The notes: a model not told the origin generated them from the sequence alone. Shown: positions 22,208 through 33,851, counted from the stretch's first letter. The stretch: DNA of 64,000 nt from Phaeosaccion multiseriatum (GCA_965112735.1 OZ218956.1:930001-994000), one strand, 5' to 3'. Numbers and translations: made by a program.

Positions 22208-23377
22208 TCCCCACAGACGCCCAAGAGGGGGGCGGGGGCAAGTCTGATGCGCGTTGCCCCCCGGATCATTTGCCCCCGTCCAACGTGCTCCGGGGTACTC
22301 CTTTCTTCATGGCCCCAGAGATTCTGATGAGGAAGTGCCATGGTCTGAGCGTCGATATCTGGGCCCTGGGCTGTGCTGTGACGCAAATGGTGACGGGCCT
22401 CCCGCCATGGTAAGCTGATCCCATTCTCGCTCCTCCCCAAGGCCGTGTTGTGTTACTGAGTAAAACCTGACCACTTCTTCGTGTGTGTATCGTGTCCAGG
22501 TTGGGCATACCCCACATCACCACGCCAATGGCGCTGCGGCGCATGATGGAGAACAATTGGGGCATCATGCCTCGCCTGCCTACAAACATCTCACCGTCGC
22601 TTCTCAGCTTTATCCAAAGCTGCTTCAATTGGGACCCCACGAAACGGCCCACCGCAGGTACGTAGGTTGGTGGGACGTGTGACATTCGTCAGCGCTGTGA
22701 ATTAATTTTGCGCCTTGCTCGTCCATTCATGTCGGATAATTGCTCGCCTCAAACAATCACCCACCACCAGTGGAGGCTTCGAGAGCACCCTTCCTAAGCG
22801 AGACGGACGAAGAGGAGGAGAGCAGCGGACATGGCTATGATGGACACTGGTCGGGCAAGTTGTTCCAGCAGGACCCGCAACAGGAGCAGGAGCCGCTTGC
22901 CAATGATTCGGAGACAACGAGCGTCGCGAGTGGCCTTTCTCAAGACAAATTGGATGAAAGCAGCAGCTACAGGGATGATGATGTTATTGCCAATGTGACG
23001 CTGAATAGTATTCGGGCGGCCTTTATTCGCCAAAAGAGTCGCTCTTTGGATCACGCGCGTCTTTTTGACGTGACAGACCGTCCGCAAACGTTTGCTTGGG
23101 AGAAGGACCGGCAACGGCATCAACTGCCTGCTCACCACTACCCGGAGGCTGTGAGACCCTGCCCCAATGACAGGCGGCGAAGCGAGGCGGAGGTGTATCA
23201 TCTCCAGAAGCAACACCGGAAGCAAGGCCGCCACAGGATGGACAATGTCCAGATGGACTTCTCTGGGAGCCCACGGGTGACCTCCAAGCAACAGCACGCA
23301 ACCGGGATGGGGCCCCGCCTCTCGAGAGAATTCAAGTACAGCGCACCAAAGCCAAGGAGGAAAAACCTCAACAACAA

Positions 23378-23416
<39 letters not shown>

Positions 23417-23431
23417 TAACAGCAGCAATAA

Positions 23432-23463
<32 letters not shown>

Positions 23464-24179
23464 GCAACAGCAGTAGTATATGTAGCAGCAGTAGCGGCAG
23501 CAAAGGCAACAGCATCACCCACAGCAGCAGCAGTGGCAGTGGGTGTGGTGTTGCCTGCACAAACGTTGAATTGAGGGAAATGGAGGGGCCCCTAATAGCT
23601 TCTGGAGAGGAGCCATCATGGGGAATGAGGGCTGGCGACGAAGAGCAGCGCACAAGACCTCCAAATCCTTTCAGCGGAAGAGTACTCAAGCAGCCGTTCG
23701 GTAGTCGAGGCGCACAAATGTCCCCCTCGTCAAGGCTCCCTCAAAGCTCTCCTGCTGAAAAGCAAAGTTCTGGAGGAGAGCTGGGAGGGCGCGTTTGGCG
23801 GCGAGTCTCCAGCAGCAGTGGCAGTAGCAGGAGCAGCAGTAGACACGACTCGCCGTCTTCTTTTCAGTCTGCAGGGCGTGGTGGGGTGGAGCAATGGAGG
23901 CAGTCGCAAAGGCGGCAAAGAGTTCAGGAGGAGCCTACATCACCAAGAGACGTTACAGCACGCCACTCCAACCCCCAGCACCAATCCCACTCAGAGGACT
24001 ACAAGACGAAGGCCGGACACCGCAGCAGACCCGTGCAAGAAGAAGAAAGCGCCTGGAAGCGCGGCGGGAGCACGGCGAGGAAAAGTAGCAGCAGCCCAAG
24101 CTTGCCCTCCACCGACGACTTGTCAGCCCCAAAGAGCGGCCATTCCAAGAAGTTTCGAATGGCTTCCTCCTTCCTCTGA
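21148..24179 (+). CDS. MAPKKK-like (STE11 type) protein kinase
   Basis: Exons 21148-21567, 21710-21943, 22021-22409, 22500-22657 and 22771-24179 give about 869 aa, all phases closed. The kinase domain spans about residues 110-400: glycine loop [12 protein letters not shown], lysine in LIVIK, then [34 protein letters not shown] and [24 protein letters not shown] is present (LADFGAS), followed by [11 protein letters not shown] and VDIWALGC. The pattern fits plant NPK1/ANP-type MAPKKKs. The catalytic-loop HRD reads HSD, so Arg is replaced by Ser. A polyglutamine run (CAG repeat, about residues 267-280) interrupts the segment between DFG and the APE motif. The C-terminal 470 residues are low-complexity, rich in Ser/Asn/Gln. 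Confidence 0.87.
23370..23545 (+). repeat. Coding (AGC/AAC)n repeat
   Basis: Runs of AGC and AAC codons within the last exon of the MAPKKK-like gene encode a Ser/Asn tract. The frame remains open. Confidence 0.9.
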
Positions 24180-24443
24180 TCAAGGGTCAATAATTTTTTT
24201 TTTCTCTCTCATTTCTACTGACTCCTTACTACACACCCTATTTCAGTTTCTTAGGTGACTCCTATAAGTTTTGGGACGGAAGGTCATGGTCAAGAGGGGG
24301 GGGGGATTCGTGCACACACTCTAGTAGAACTCCCCAGTGGTAGCCCACCTGGAGAAGAAAGGTTAGAGACGAAATTCGGCCGGCCTAGGGGGGCCGCAGG
24401 CCCCCGGCCTAGGCCTATTTTGGGCGCAGCCCTCCCGGCCTAG

Positions 24444-24865
24444 GACCCTGGACAGTATTACGGTGTGCGCCGGCCGTAACCGGTAATCAGCCCCCGGCCG
24501 GCGCAAAATCAGTAATCAGGCCGGCTGGTCACCTGCTGTAAGCAACCAGACCGGCCGGCTGGCGCCGGTCATAATCAGTAATCAGGCCGGCTGCTCCCTC
24601 CCTCCCTCCCTCCCTCCCTCCCTCCCTCTCTCCCTCCTTCCCTCCCTCCTTCCCTCCCTCCCTCCCTCCCTCTCTCCCTCCCTCCCTCCCTCCCTCCCTC
24701 CCTCCCTCCCTCCTTCCCTCCCTCCCTCCCTCCCTCCCTTCGACCCTGGACAAGATTACGGTGTGCGCCGGCCGTAATCAGTAATCAGCCCCCGACAGGC
24801 GCATAATCAGTACTCAGGCCGGCTGGCGCCGGTCATAATCAGTACTCAGGCCGGCTGCGCCGGCG
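24444..24865. repeat. Direct duplication flanking a microsatellite
   Basis: A segment beginning GACCCTGGACA and containing ATTACGGTGTGCGCCGGCC occurs at about 24444-24594 and again at about 24742-24865. Both copies contain TAATCAG and GGCCGGCTG units. The (CCCT)n run sits exactly between them. Confidence 0.8.
24594..24740. repeat. (CCCT)n microsatellite
   Basis: A nearly pure CCCT/CTCCC tetranucleotide array of about 147 bp inside the palindromic island. Confidence 0.95.
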
Positions 24866-25064
24866 GTAGCTAATTACTAATCAGATAGGTCGAGGCCTAG
24901 GCCTAGAACCGCCGGCCTAGGGAGAAAAAATGGCCGGCCTAGAGCGGCCAACGGCCGCCGGCCTAGGCCTAGAGCGGGCGTAGGCCGCTCGGCCTAGGGC
25001 CTAGAGCATAGGCTTCTAGGCCAGTCTGGAGCCGACACCTTCTTGGGCGGCCGGCTTGTCCCTC

Positions 25065-25616
25065 CTACAAGTTGTCGGCCCCGTGCACGCCTAGCGGCCT
25101 AGGCCTATTTTGGAAAATTGCCCGGCCTAGCGAGGGCCGTAGGCCCTCGGCCTATTTATAGGCCGCCTAGGCGGCGGCCTAGGCGGGGGCCGGAGGCCCG
25201 CGGCCTAGGGCAGACGCCAACTAGGCGCAGGTCCAGGGCGGGAATATGCTCATATGCCCCTGGGCTGGCCCGGAACCCTCGAGAATCCGCCCAAGTGTCG
25301 TCAGTTTTAAGCAAATGTATTGCATGGGATAAGTGAGGAGTAGACTTGGTTCGTGTTGTCTCTTTCCGCCTCGCTGGCCCTACGAGGAGTGCAGGCCTAC
25401 AGGTGTGCTGCTACCCACTGGCTGGGCGGCACCACGCACGCGCCCACGGTCACTGGGAGGCTGCCTAGAGGCGGGCTATAGGCCGCCAAGGGCTGAAAAG
25501 TGAGCGGCCTATTTCGGCCGGAGGCCGCCGGCCTAGGCCTATTTCGGCCGAAGGCCGAGCGGCCTAGCGGCCTATAGCCTAGGCCGCTAGGCGTGCACGG
25601 GGCCGAAAGTTGTAAG
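25065..25616. repeat. 552-bp unit with ~40-bp terminal inverted repeats
   Basis: The left arm, from CTACAAGTTGTCGGCCCCGT (25065-25104), matches the reverse complement of 25577-25616 with about three mismatches. Both share GGCCCCGTGCACGCCTAGCG. The interior contains no coding frame I can support. This looks like a MITE-type foldback; the class is not determined. Confidence 0.6.
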
Positions 25617-25699
25617 GCATGCACTTTCAGTTTCTTAGGTGATTCCAGTAATAAGTTAATGAAAGGAGGAGGAGGAGGAGGAGGATATTTCTTTCGATC

Positions 25700-26317
25700 A
25701 TGTTTGCCTTCTTGGGAAAAGGAGCCTTCTGCGCGACCCTCTTGGTCACACTATGTAGCGTCTTCTCTTTTAGTGGCATTGTGGCGGATGCATTTTTGCT
25801 GGGGGGAGGATTAACAGCGCGCGTCGCAAAACCGGCTTGTTCATACCCCCTGTCTTACAGCGCAAACGGACAACAAACACAACGCATTGGTAGCCCTTGC
25901 AGGACCCAGAGCTCATGCGTACGGGAATCAGCTTCACATGGGGGAGTCCCCCAGACGAGGCTGTTCATGACCGCAGGAGAAAGCGCAGGAGATAAATACG
26001 CAGAGGCAACCATTACAGTCAAGGGACAATCCAAAGGCGGGTACTTTAGGGCGCATGCTCGAAACGAGGCGCTCTACAATCGCGGCTTGACCGGCGCACT
26101 GAAGGAGGTTGACAGCGAGACGACGGAGATTGTGGTAGAAGGCAGGACGAAGGCCATTGACGCATTTGTGCGCTGGTGTAAGAGGGGGCCAGGCTTGACG
26201 CAAAGAATAGACGATGTAAGCATCAACTGGAGTGAGTACACGGGGATATTCGAGGGTTTCACCGTGTTCCCGGCCACCGAGGAGGAGCGGGGGGATAAAG
26301 TCGCTGGCATGCCTTGA
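25700..26317 (+). CDS. Plastid-targeted acylphosphatase-like protein
   Basis: Single exon, 205 aa. The N-terminus is an ER signal (ATLLVTLCSVFSFSGIVADA) followed by FLLGGGLTARVA and a Ser/Arg-rich transit-like stretch, so a complex-plastid presequence. The last 100 residues fit the acylphosphatase fold: ATITVKGQSKGGYFRAHARN, then RGLTGALKEVDSETTEIVVEG, IDAFVRWCKRGPGL and DVSINW. The phosphate-binding loop is normally VQGVGFR; here it reads QSKGGYFR. The arginine is kept, but the usual catalytic asparagine after GLTG is not evident. It may be inactive or act on another substrate. Confidence 0.72.
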   Translation: MFAFLGKGAFCATLLVTLCSVFSFSGIVADAFLLGGGLTARVAKPACSYPLSYSANGQQTQRIGSPCRTQSSCVRESASHGGVPQTRLFMTAGESAGDKYAEATITVKGQSKGGYFRAHARNEALYNRGLTGALKEVDSETTEIVVEGRTKAIDAFVRWCKRGPGLTQRIDDVSINWSEYTGIFEGFTVFPATEEERGDKVAGMP

Positions 26318-26527
26318 AACCTTGAGACCTGAGAGCGGCGCAGCTCCGTGAGAGGGCGCAGTAGAGCGTGCGACCCTCCTATTTTAAAAGGGAAGGGCTG
26401 ATTCTGCCTTCCCTCCTCAATCTAAGTACTTTAAAAAGAAAATCTGGCTGAATTGATGATCCGCGGCCGAAGAATAATGCTGTCTCTACTCTTATCATTT
26501 TTTTATAAGTGGGTGTTGCGGCGATCC

Positions 26528-27768
26528 TCACGCCGATGGACACGGAGCTGCCCCCTCTTTGTCGTCCCCTTCCTCCTCTTCCTCCACAGGCCCATTGACC
26601 AAGTCCCAACCTTTATCTATGCCGGGGTCCCACGGGATATGCTTCCCTACAAAGTCCGGAAGGACATCGCTAGATGTGCGCTTCCAGAACATGCAGCACG
26701 TGCTCGAGATACTCACCACGATGAGCAGCGCGAGAGAAATGACCATGAGTGAGTGCGCGTTGATCTTGGCCACCAGGTGATCCTCCATCACAGGCGCGCA
26801 CCCCTTTGTGGAATCGCCAACCTCAACTTCCAAGCAGTCCCCTACGGGATATTCGTATTTGCAGCCCCCCATCTCTACAAAGATTGTGCTCGAGGAGATG
26901 ATTTGATTGCAAAACGGAGTTTCCGCATACCAGTCGTCCTCCGTGCCACACTCTGTGCGTATGCTCGTGCCCCACGAAACTTTGCGGGTACTGGCGTAGT
27001 TGGGAGGACCCCTTTCGTCCTCCTTTGGCGGCCCGATGCATTGACGGGAGGAGATACAGGCAATCATTGGGGTGAGAATTTTTTGGGGGGCCCTTTAGTT
27101 GGACAAGTGTTTCCGACGGACTCACCTCACAACGCAGAGGGGGGCCATATCCGCAGCAAGAGCCATCCTCTTCTAACCCGATCAGCCGGGAATAGTACTT
27201 GGTGTCGTCGTAGACCAGGGCGTTATAGCTGCGCCAGGCGAGTCCAATGCTCGAGTAGCGATCACTGCGGAGGTACTCCAGGCATTCGGCTGCGCACCCA
27301 TCGAGTGTGGAGGGAGATGGGCGGGCAATAAAATGAGGTGGAATACGTTGCGTGCGTCAAAGAACGCACGAAGAAACCACTTGACACACCTTCGGTATAC
27401 GTTTCCGGTACGCTACGCACGCAATCCTGCTTCAAGTCCACGCTGAAGGTGGATTGCGTTCGACCCCAGAGGTTGGTTCCTAGGATGAAGAGCATTGTCA
27501 TCAGTAGCAAGTCGCTAGCAAGAGCCACGGCCAGTATCATCTTGTTGTGGCGTCGGTGCCCCAGCACTCCCAGCGATGCCGATCCCCAGTTCCATAAGCT
27601 CGCGATGAAGATGAACGCCCCAACAGCCGTAATGCCACGTCCGAAAGCCTGTGCCAGGTGTATATTGTTGGCGATCATCAAACCAGCTACGAAGACGTAG
27701 ACGGACCCTATGGCGCGAAGGCAAAACAGGGCCACACTCGCCAAGCTTAGATTTTGCTTGACACACAT
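26528..27768 (-). CDS. Tetraspanin family membrane protein
   Basis: Three minus-strand exons, 27390-27768, 27126-27289 and 26528-27022, give 345 aa with closed phases. Three membrane helices lie in the first 110 residues (IGSVYVFVAGLMIA, AVGAFIFIASLWNWG, VALASDLLLMTMLFILG). A large extracellular loop follows with the CCG hallmark (GSCCGYGPPLRC) and several further cysteines. A fourth helix is HSLMVISLALLIVVSISSTC, followed by an acidic cytosolic tail. Tetraspanins organise membrane microdomains. Topology and the CCG motif support the family, but overall similarity is loose. Confidence 0.75.
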
Positions 27769-28015
27769 TCTCCTCTCTTTTCCTGCTGTTCTTCCTTTGC
27801 GCTTGAAGGCGTTACATTTTCGGGACTTGACTCAGGATGAGCACGCGTGCACATGGACCAGCTGTGTATGACTGGCTGTATATGCTGTCCACATACAGGC
27901 AGACAACGCAAAATGCGGTCGATATCGACCCACCCCTCTCCTCAACCGCCCAGTCGCCAAGTCCGAATTACCAACTTTTAGGGGGAGATAATTTTTTTTT
28001 TTCCATCTGCATCTT

Positions 28016-31000
28016 ATGCAGCAGCAACCGCCCTTCGTGCAATGTAGTAGTGCGTGCCTCCTCCAGGTAAAGCGTGTAATGTGTTGTGTCCTTTGGGGGT
28101 GAGTTTGTTGCCTCTTGACGTCTTCTTTTGGCACATTTGCGCACAGGACGAGGATGACCCCCTCAATGTAGACACACTGAGCACTGGCCTTCCCACGGGA
28201 ATGCTGGTGTCTCCCTTTGCGCCTCTCCACCCGCCGGCCCCGCAGCTGCAAAGGACCCCCGTCCTTTGCGTGGGATGTGGGGCATACCCGAACCCGTTCA
28301 ACTCCGTATTTTCTCGCACTGGAGAGTGGCGCTGCGCCTTTTGCTCCCACGCCAACACCTGTTACAGGCAAGTTCTGGTGGGGGAAGCGTTTGCTGGCTT
28401 GTTCGTGAAGGAGGTGAGAATGTTAATGAATTCATTTATCTCCTCCCTCTTGGAAAAAACCACACAGTGAGGAACTGATCGACAGAGGACTCCACGGAGC
28501 TTTCGGGAGTGGCAGCGGGAGGCTGGCCGATGAGACACCTAGGAGCAATTACCCTGAGCTGTGCAGTCCCGTTGTGGACTACGTTGATCGCTCACTTGGC
28601 ACGATGCTGGGGGGCGGGCATTCGGCAAGTGGTCAGCCCCCAAACCACCATGCCCCTTTCCCCCCGAGGTTCGAAGTAAATAGGAGCACCAGCGGGGGGG
28701 ACCTGTCCTTGACCGGAGGAAGCCCCCCAAAGTATCTCTTCTTAGTGGATGGGAATATGGCCGCGGTCGATTTAGAGGCCTTGGCCGAGGCAGTGGAGGG
28801 CACCTTGAAACAGCTAGAGCCTCACGCCTTGGTTGGCCTTGTGGTCTTCACAGGCGTGGTGAGCGTATATCACTTGGGCAGGCTGGGTGTGGCTGTGGCC
28901 GACGTTTTACCAGGGCTAAGGGTCGCCCCGCCATCAGAGACTTTGCAAGTACTGCAGGGGAGGATGGACACGTTTGTTAGAGTGGCAGAAGGAGGGAGCC
29001 GTCTCTGTCAGGTGCTGAAGAATGTGCGTGGCGTGGGCGAGAAGGGGGCACCGACGACGCCCCAAGGCGGATCGGGAAGACCCCACCGGCGGCGAAGCCT
29101 CCTCAGACCGCACCGCAGAAAAAGGTGCTTGGGTGCTGCAGTAAGCTACGCTCTGCGTCTCTTGTCCACCGAAAGTGGCGGCGTGGCGTCGGGGACAAGC
29201 AGCAGGCTAGTAATGTTCATTGGAGGAGGGGGCAATTACGGAGCGGGCGCATGCATACCCCTGATTCCGTGTCCTGTGGCCCCGGCGTCGCAAGAAACCT
29301 CCGCTGCAGAGCTCTTCTTCCGAGGGCTGGCGCAAGAGGCGATGCAGCAGGTCCGTGTTGTCCCCTTGAGAAGAGCTGTCTGTGTTTGGGTTGGACATTT
29401 CCACGAAAGTCCCTTATACCTCCCTCCCCCCCCTTCCCCCCTCCCATCCTAAATGATGCTGTGTTTCAAGGGCATTGGCGTGGATGTTTTCAGCACAGGA
29501 AGCGACGTGCCCTCTGTGATATGCCTACAAGCCCTCGTACAGTCTACGGGCGGTAATGTGGTGGTGAGCAACGGGCAATTCGGTTCAGAGTTGCAAGCCA
29601 ACTTGGTTAAGGCCTTGATGCTGCAACACATGACCTTCATCCACAAAGGGAAAGGGCGCGGTACCATCGGCGGCGGTAGCGGTACGGTCGGTACGTCATT
29701 CTCCATTCGGGGAGCAGGAAGGGCCTGCTTACTGTGTGAAACCTCCCATCCCTAACTTTGCTTCTTCCGCCACCGGCTCCCCCCCCTTGTCATGATGGAA
29801 AAGTGTGTGGGGCGCTTCTGGACGTGCGTACCACGAGCAACGTCCGCCTCAGCCATGTCGTTGGGCACGCCTGTCTGACAGAGGAACACGATGACGTGGA
29901 CCAAGTGGCCTACAACGCATCCATAGCGGCAGCTAAGCTCGCCAGGGGCGAAGCGAGGAAGGATGGGGGTGATGGCTCTGGGGCGAGCAGAAAGGATTTA
30001 GAAAGTGTCCCGCTGAGCAAGCATTCACAGCACCTCAGCCGGATGCGCCTCGGACGAGTCGACCCTCAGAGCAGCCTTGCTTTTTTCTTATCAGGGGCGA
30101 ATGGGGAGGGAAAAGGGGATGAGCAGCAGCAGCAGCAGCAGGAGGAGGAGGAGGAGGAGGGGGAGGAGGAGGGGCAACGCCGCTTCCCAGAAGCTCTGGT
30201 CCAGGTGGTGGTGCGGTGGACGAAGCGTAGCGGGCAGTGCACCACGAGAGTCACGACGCAGCGCCTACCTCTCGTTGAAGACGTGGCTGAGTTTTACGCC
30301 AGCGTAGATGCCGACGTGTCTGCCGTCCTCGTGGGCAAACAGGCGGTTCTGAACACGGACGCAGCGCAGGCCAGGCAGGGTGTGGACCAAGTCTGGCGCT
30401 CTATTTGCCAATTCTATCGAGAAGAACTCATGTACAACGAGAGCCTAAGAGAGGGCGGCAGTTCTTTTCCTGGGGCAGCACCTGATGAAGATTTGTGTTT
30501 ACCGTCGGTGGTGCGGAGCTTGCCTTTCCGTCTCTTCGTTTTACGGCACGGGCCTCTGCTGGGGCAACGAGGGGCGGGCGTGGACGGGCAGCTTGTGCTC
30601 CGAAACCACTTCTTGCGAGCAGGTGAGACCAGGAGCACCTTGTTTGTCCATGCTCTGCCCGGAAAGCGCCTCCTCTCTGAGACCTCGTTGCTTTCACGTC
30701 TCCCCCATTGTCTTTCACAGGGTTAGAGACGGGTCTTCAGATGTTGTGCGATCGCATGGTATCCTTTCGACTCCAGAAGAAGAGCCAAGCCTCAGACCCC
30801 AACGTCAGCCAAAGTCCTGCAGAAGTCGTCGAGGAGGAGGTGCCTCTGGCCACCATGTGCTTGCTGCCGGACCGTGTGCTGCTGTTGGACGGGGGCGATA
30901 GAATCTTCGTGTGGAAGGGGCGAGACGTAGTGCGCGATGCGCGGCGCCAGCATTCTGACGCTCTAGCTCTCATCCACCACGCCATGGCCAAAGCAGAGTC

Positions 31001-31238
31001 CAGAACAGAAGGCCGGTACCCGCATTCCCCAATCCTGCAGCTGGACGATGGGTCGTCTGACGCGCGGTATCTCACTAGCCGACTGTCACCAAGTCACAAA
31101 GACAGCCCCGAAGAGCAGGTCAGGGCATACCCCTCCCTGGCCACCTTGCCCCCGCAAATGATCCAGGCGTTGCGTGCACAGTTGCCCCTGACGGACGACA
31201 TGAGCTTCAGGGAGTGGCTCTGGCATGTCATCAAGTGA
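28016..31238 (+). CDS. Sec23/Sec24-like COPII coat protein (divergent)
   Basis: Six exons, 28016-28066, 28147-28367, 28468-29350, 29471-29690, 29804-30622 and 30721-31238, give 903 aa. A zinc finger lies near residue 50 (VLCVGCGAYPN, then WRCAFCSHANTCY). Next is the vWA-like trunk (YLFLVDGNMAAVDLEALAEA, LVVFTGVVSVYHLG, GIGVDVFSTGSDVP, CLQALVQSTGG). Then come GALLDVRTTSNVRLSHVVGH (beta sandwich), a helical region, and a gelsolin-like end (LLPDRVLLLDGGDRIFVWKGRDV). Sec23/24 form the inner COPII coat at ER exit sites. It looks like a divergent, Sec23-leaning member comparable to plant Sec23-like proteins. Intron 2 uses a GC donor (AG/GCAAGT); only that junction keeps the frame. An acidic/Gln insert comes from GAG/CAG runs near 30120-30170. 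Confidence 0.82.
28368..28467 (+). other. GC-AG intron
   Basis: Donor AG/GCAAGT and acceptor CACACAG join TAC-AG to T-GAG in phase 2. The ordinary GT donors nearby mostly leave the wrong phase; the only phase-2 alternative (TT/GTTCGT) has a poor consensus. The joined frame restores the post-zinc-finger segment of the COPII protein. Confidence 0.75.
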
Positions 31239-31265
31239 CTGACTGCTGTGACTGCCTGCTGCATG

Positions 31266-32950
31266 TCATGGGTACTTGGTGTAGAGCGGCTCAGTCCAGC
31301 CTTGGCGTCTTTGCAATATGGTGAAGGAATTCTGGAAGAGTTTGTGGGGCTCCAGGAAGCTCAATTCTTTGTACTCACCCCAGGCAAAGCCACTCTCTTT
31401 CTTCGTGGGGGAGTCTGCTGCCGTTTCTCCCGTCTTTTCTTGCGATTGCAAGGTCGCTGTCATCCCCCGCAGCCACTGGCGCGTCACGCTATTGGTTAGA
31501 GTTGAGTGCACCGCCACGAATCCCCCTTTTGGGTTCACTCTGTTCCAGTAGGACTCCATGAAGCCCCCCAGCTCTTCCCCCGCACCAAAGTCGACCCACA
31601 GCAAATCAATCAGCGGCCCGTCTTCCATGGTTTCGTGGAATTTGAAGGCGTCACACACCTTCAGCCTCAGGTGCTCTTCCAAGCCAAGGGCCTCTGCTGC
31701 TTCAAGCACCTTGCGAGGAAGGAGTGGAGGGAGTCGTCAACACGAGCGGAAACCCGCCACTCCTATAACCCCTCTCGGCAACAAACCTTGTGGGCGGTCG
31801 TGTATCGGTGGTTCATGTTATCCACGCACAGGAGCAGGCCAGGCTGTACCTGTTTGGTGTGCATCAGGCCAGAGTGGCGAGAGTCAAAACGTGGCCATAG
31901 GAGGGGGGAAACCGCAAGGCACTGGCCGCGCACCTCTTTCTCTAGGAAGGACGGGAGGCACCAGGGCTGGGTGCCGCCATTGCTCTGCACATGACACTCC
32001 CCCAGAGCATTGAGCATGCGATAATTTTGCAGCTCTACATAGTTGTCCTTCAGCGCCTGAAGGACAAAAAGGGTTGTATATCCGGCCCCAACCTTTCAAG
32101 GGCAAACACAGATTAAATGCGCGGGCCCGCAATGGGGTTTACTTACAAACCATCACCCACCTCCATGACAACTTGAGGCTTCACAAAACGCACGAGAGCG
32201 TAAAGCATTGGCCCCATATTCTCCGTGCCCATGTGCATGTCGTAGGTCGAGGCTGTTGCTTTGAGGAAGGCCTCATCGAACACGCCGCCTGCTGCTCCGC
32301 GGGGTCTGCTCAGCAGGAGCTTTGCTGCCGCGGGGGCAGAGTGCTTGCCCGCCATTTGCTCAACTTCCCTCTGTTTGTAACCGAGAGACGTTCATTTGTT
32401 AAACTCAGCTTCAAGGGTTAGGGTGTTGAGTGCTATGTATATATACGGACAGTGTTGGACACGCCACGCTACGCCACGCCACGCAATCTCAACAAAAGCG
32501 AGCACCGAGCGAGGAGACTTGGGGCTCCCTCTATACGTACCAGGGCTCTCTCGAAGGCAAGCCTCTGACCCATGCTGCGAAGGCCAAAAGTCTCCTTCAG
32601 CTCACGCACCGAGTCCAGAGCCTCGAGAAGCAAGGGGCCGGTCAGACCGGTAGTCCCATCTTCCTTCGAAGCGCCGTCCTCAGTGCTGGGGGCATACTTG
32701 ACTCCGATCTTCTCCGGGCACAGTGTGCTCAGCCACTATAGGACACGTGTGGAGGAAACGGGGAGTAGTGATGAGAGAGATAGAGAGAAAAGAGGGGATT
32801 GTGGGCAGGGGAGGGACGACTCACGCTCAAACACTCAGGATGCTCCCACTCTCCCAAAGGCAAGCGTGAGAAGTGCTTCCTCTGCTCCTCCTCCGGAAAT
32901 TCCTCAATCCCCAAAACCTCCCCCTCCATAAGGTCGAAGAGGTCATCCAT
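31266..32950 (-). CDS. Class I SAM-dependent methyltransferase-like protein
   Basis: Six minus-strand exons, 32825-32950, 32541-32735, 32161-32370, 31934-32092, 31787-31849 and 31266-31709, all join in phase 0 to 398 aa. The SAM-binding motif I is rebuilt across an intron: VVMEVGAGYTTLFVLQALKDN. An acidic motif II-like strand follows, GLLLCVDNMNH. Then come a loop with DGPLIDLLWVDFGAGEELGG and the strand GGFVAVHSTLTNS. The fold resembles small-molecule or O-methyltransferases of the methyltransferase-24 type; the substrate is unknown. The N-terminal 100 residues are helical and unassigned. The start is near the foldback element at 33010. Confidence 0.75.
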
Positions 32951-33009
32951 TTCCCTCCCTTCCTTGTAATGAAGGGGGGTAGCCCTCGAGGAATTGTTAC
33001 ATGTACTTT

Positions 33010-33421
33010 TACTGTGATTTCGCGGTTGAGTGGCACTTTTTACGCCCAATTACGCCCCATTAATTTTTTTTTACGCCAAATGACGACTTTTTTTACGACG
33101 TTTGACGACGTTTGACGACGCTTTAGCCCCCTATTTGACGCCCTTTGACGCCCTTTGACGCACTTTGACGCCCATTTATCTTAATTCGCCTTAATTTCGT
33201 CTAAAAAAAATCACGGAAAAAAAAATCACGGAAAAGGGCGTAAAAGGGCGTAAAAGGGCGTCAAAGGGCGTCAAAAGGCGTCAAAGGGCGTCAAATAGGG
33301 GGCTAAAGCGTTGTCAAACGTCGTCAAACGTCGTAAAAAAAGTCGTCATTTGGCGTAAAAAAAAATTAATGGGGCGTAATTGGGCGTAAAAAGTGCCACT
33401 CAACCGCGAAAAATCACAGTA
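33010..33421. mobile_element. Foldback/MITE-like element with ~160-bp inverted arms
   Basis: From TACTGTGATTTCGCGG at 33010 to its near-complement ending 33421, the two halves are inverted copies for at least 150 bp. Arm contents match in order: the GTTGAGTGGCAC block, TTTTTACGCCC, a T run, repeated ACGTTTGACG units, GCTTTAGCCCCC, then repeated TTTGACGCCC units. A short A-rich centre joins them. TA dinucleotides bound both ends, as for Tc1/mariner-type insertion. There is no coding capacity. Confidence 0.85.
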
Positions 33422-33851
33422 TGGGGTTTTTTTACAAAAAAAATGACTGTCGGAAACCTCAGTTTTTTTTTGTATGACCTTTTAATTATGATATTATGAT
33501 GATTATTACATTCGGGGCGTTGTCCACCCACACCCACTCTACGATAAGAGAGGCAACTCCAGTCTGTGTCTCCCAGGAAGCCCCGCGTCGCACGGTACCT
33601 CCCGTCCTTCCAGGGGGAATACTTCCGGCGCCTTCTCGGGAGAGCACGCAACCCGTCGGAGGGGCGCCAACAAAGCAGTGCTGCTTGGAATCCTGCTTGG
33701 GGAGGTGAGTGGTCGCGTCTGGGTTCCTGCCCGGAGCAGATCCTCACATAGAGGGGGGAGTGGGGAGGTTACTGTTTCCTCAGGCGTCGTGCTCGCCTCA
33801 GCCCGCCCACCCCAGGATGTGTCGTCGCCTCCACTGGCCCCTGCGTGGGCA

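Larger units (their letters stand above)
24241..25646. repeat. GC-rich palindromic repeat island, gene-free
   Basis: About 1.4 kb with no supportable gene. It is built from iterated GGCCGGC and CCTAGG-centred palindromes (GGCCTAGGCC and variants). It is flanked by a 22-nt direct repeat, TTTCAGTTTCTTAGGTGACT at 24241 and the same with one change at 25625. Inside are a tetranucleotide microsatellite, a direct duplication and an inverted repeat, listed separately. Base composition differs sharply from the flanking genes. It may be a non-autonomous mobile element or a nested set of them; this is inference. Confidence 0.7.
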
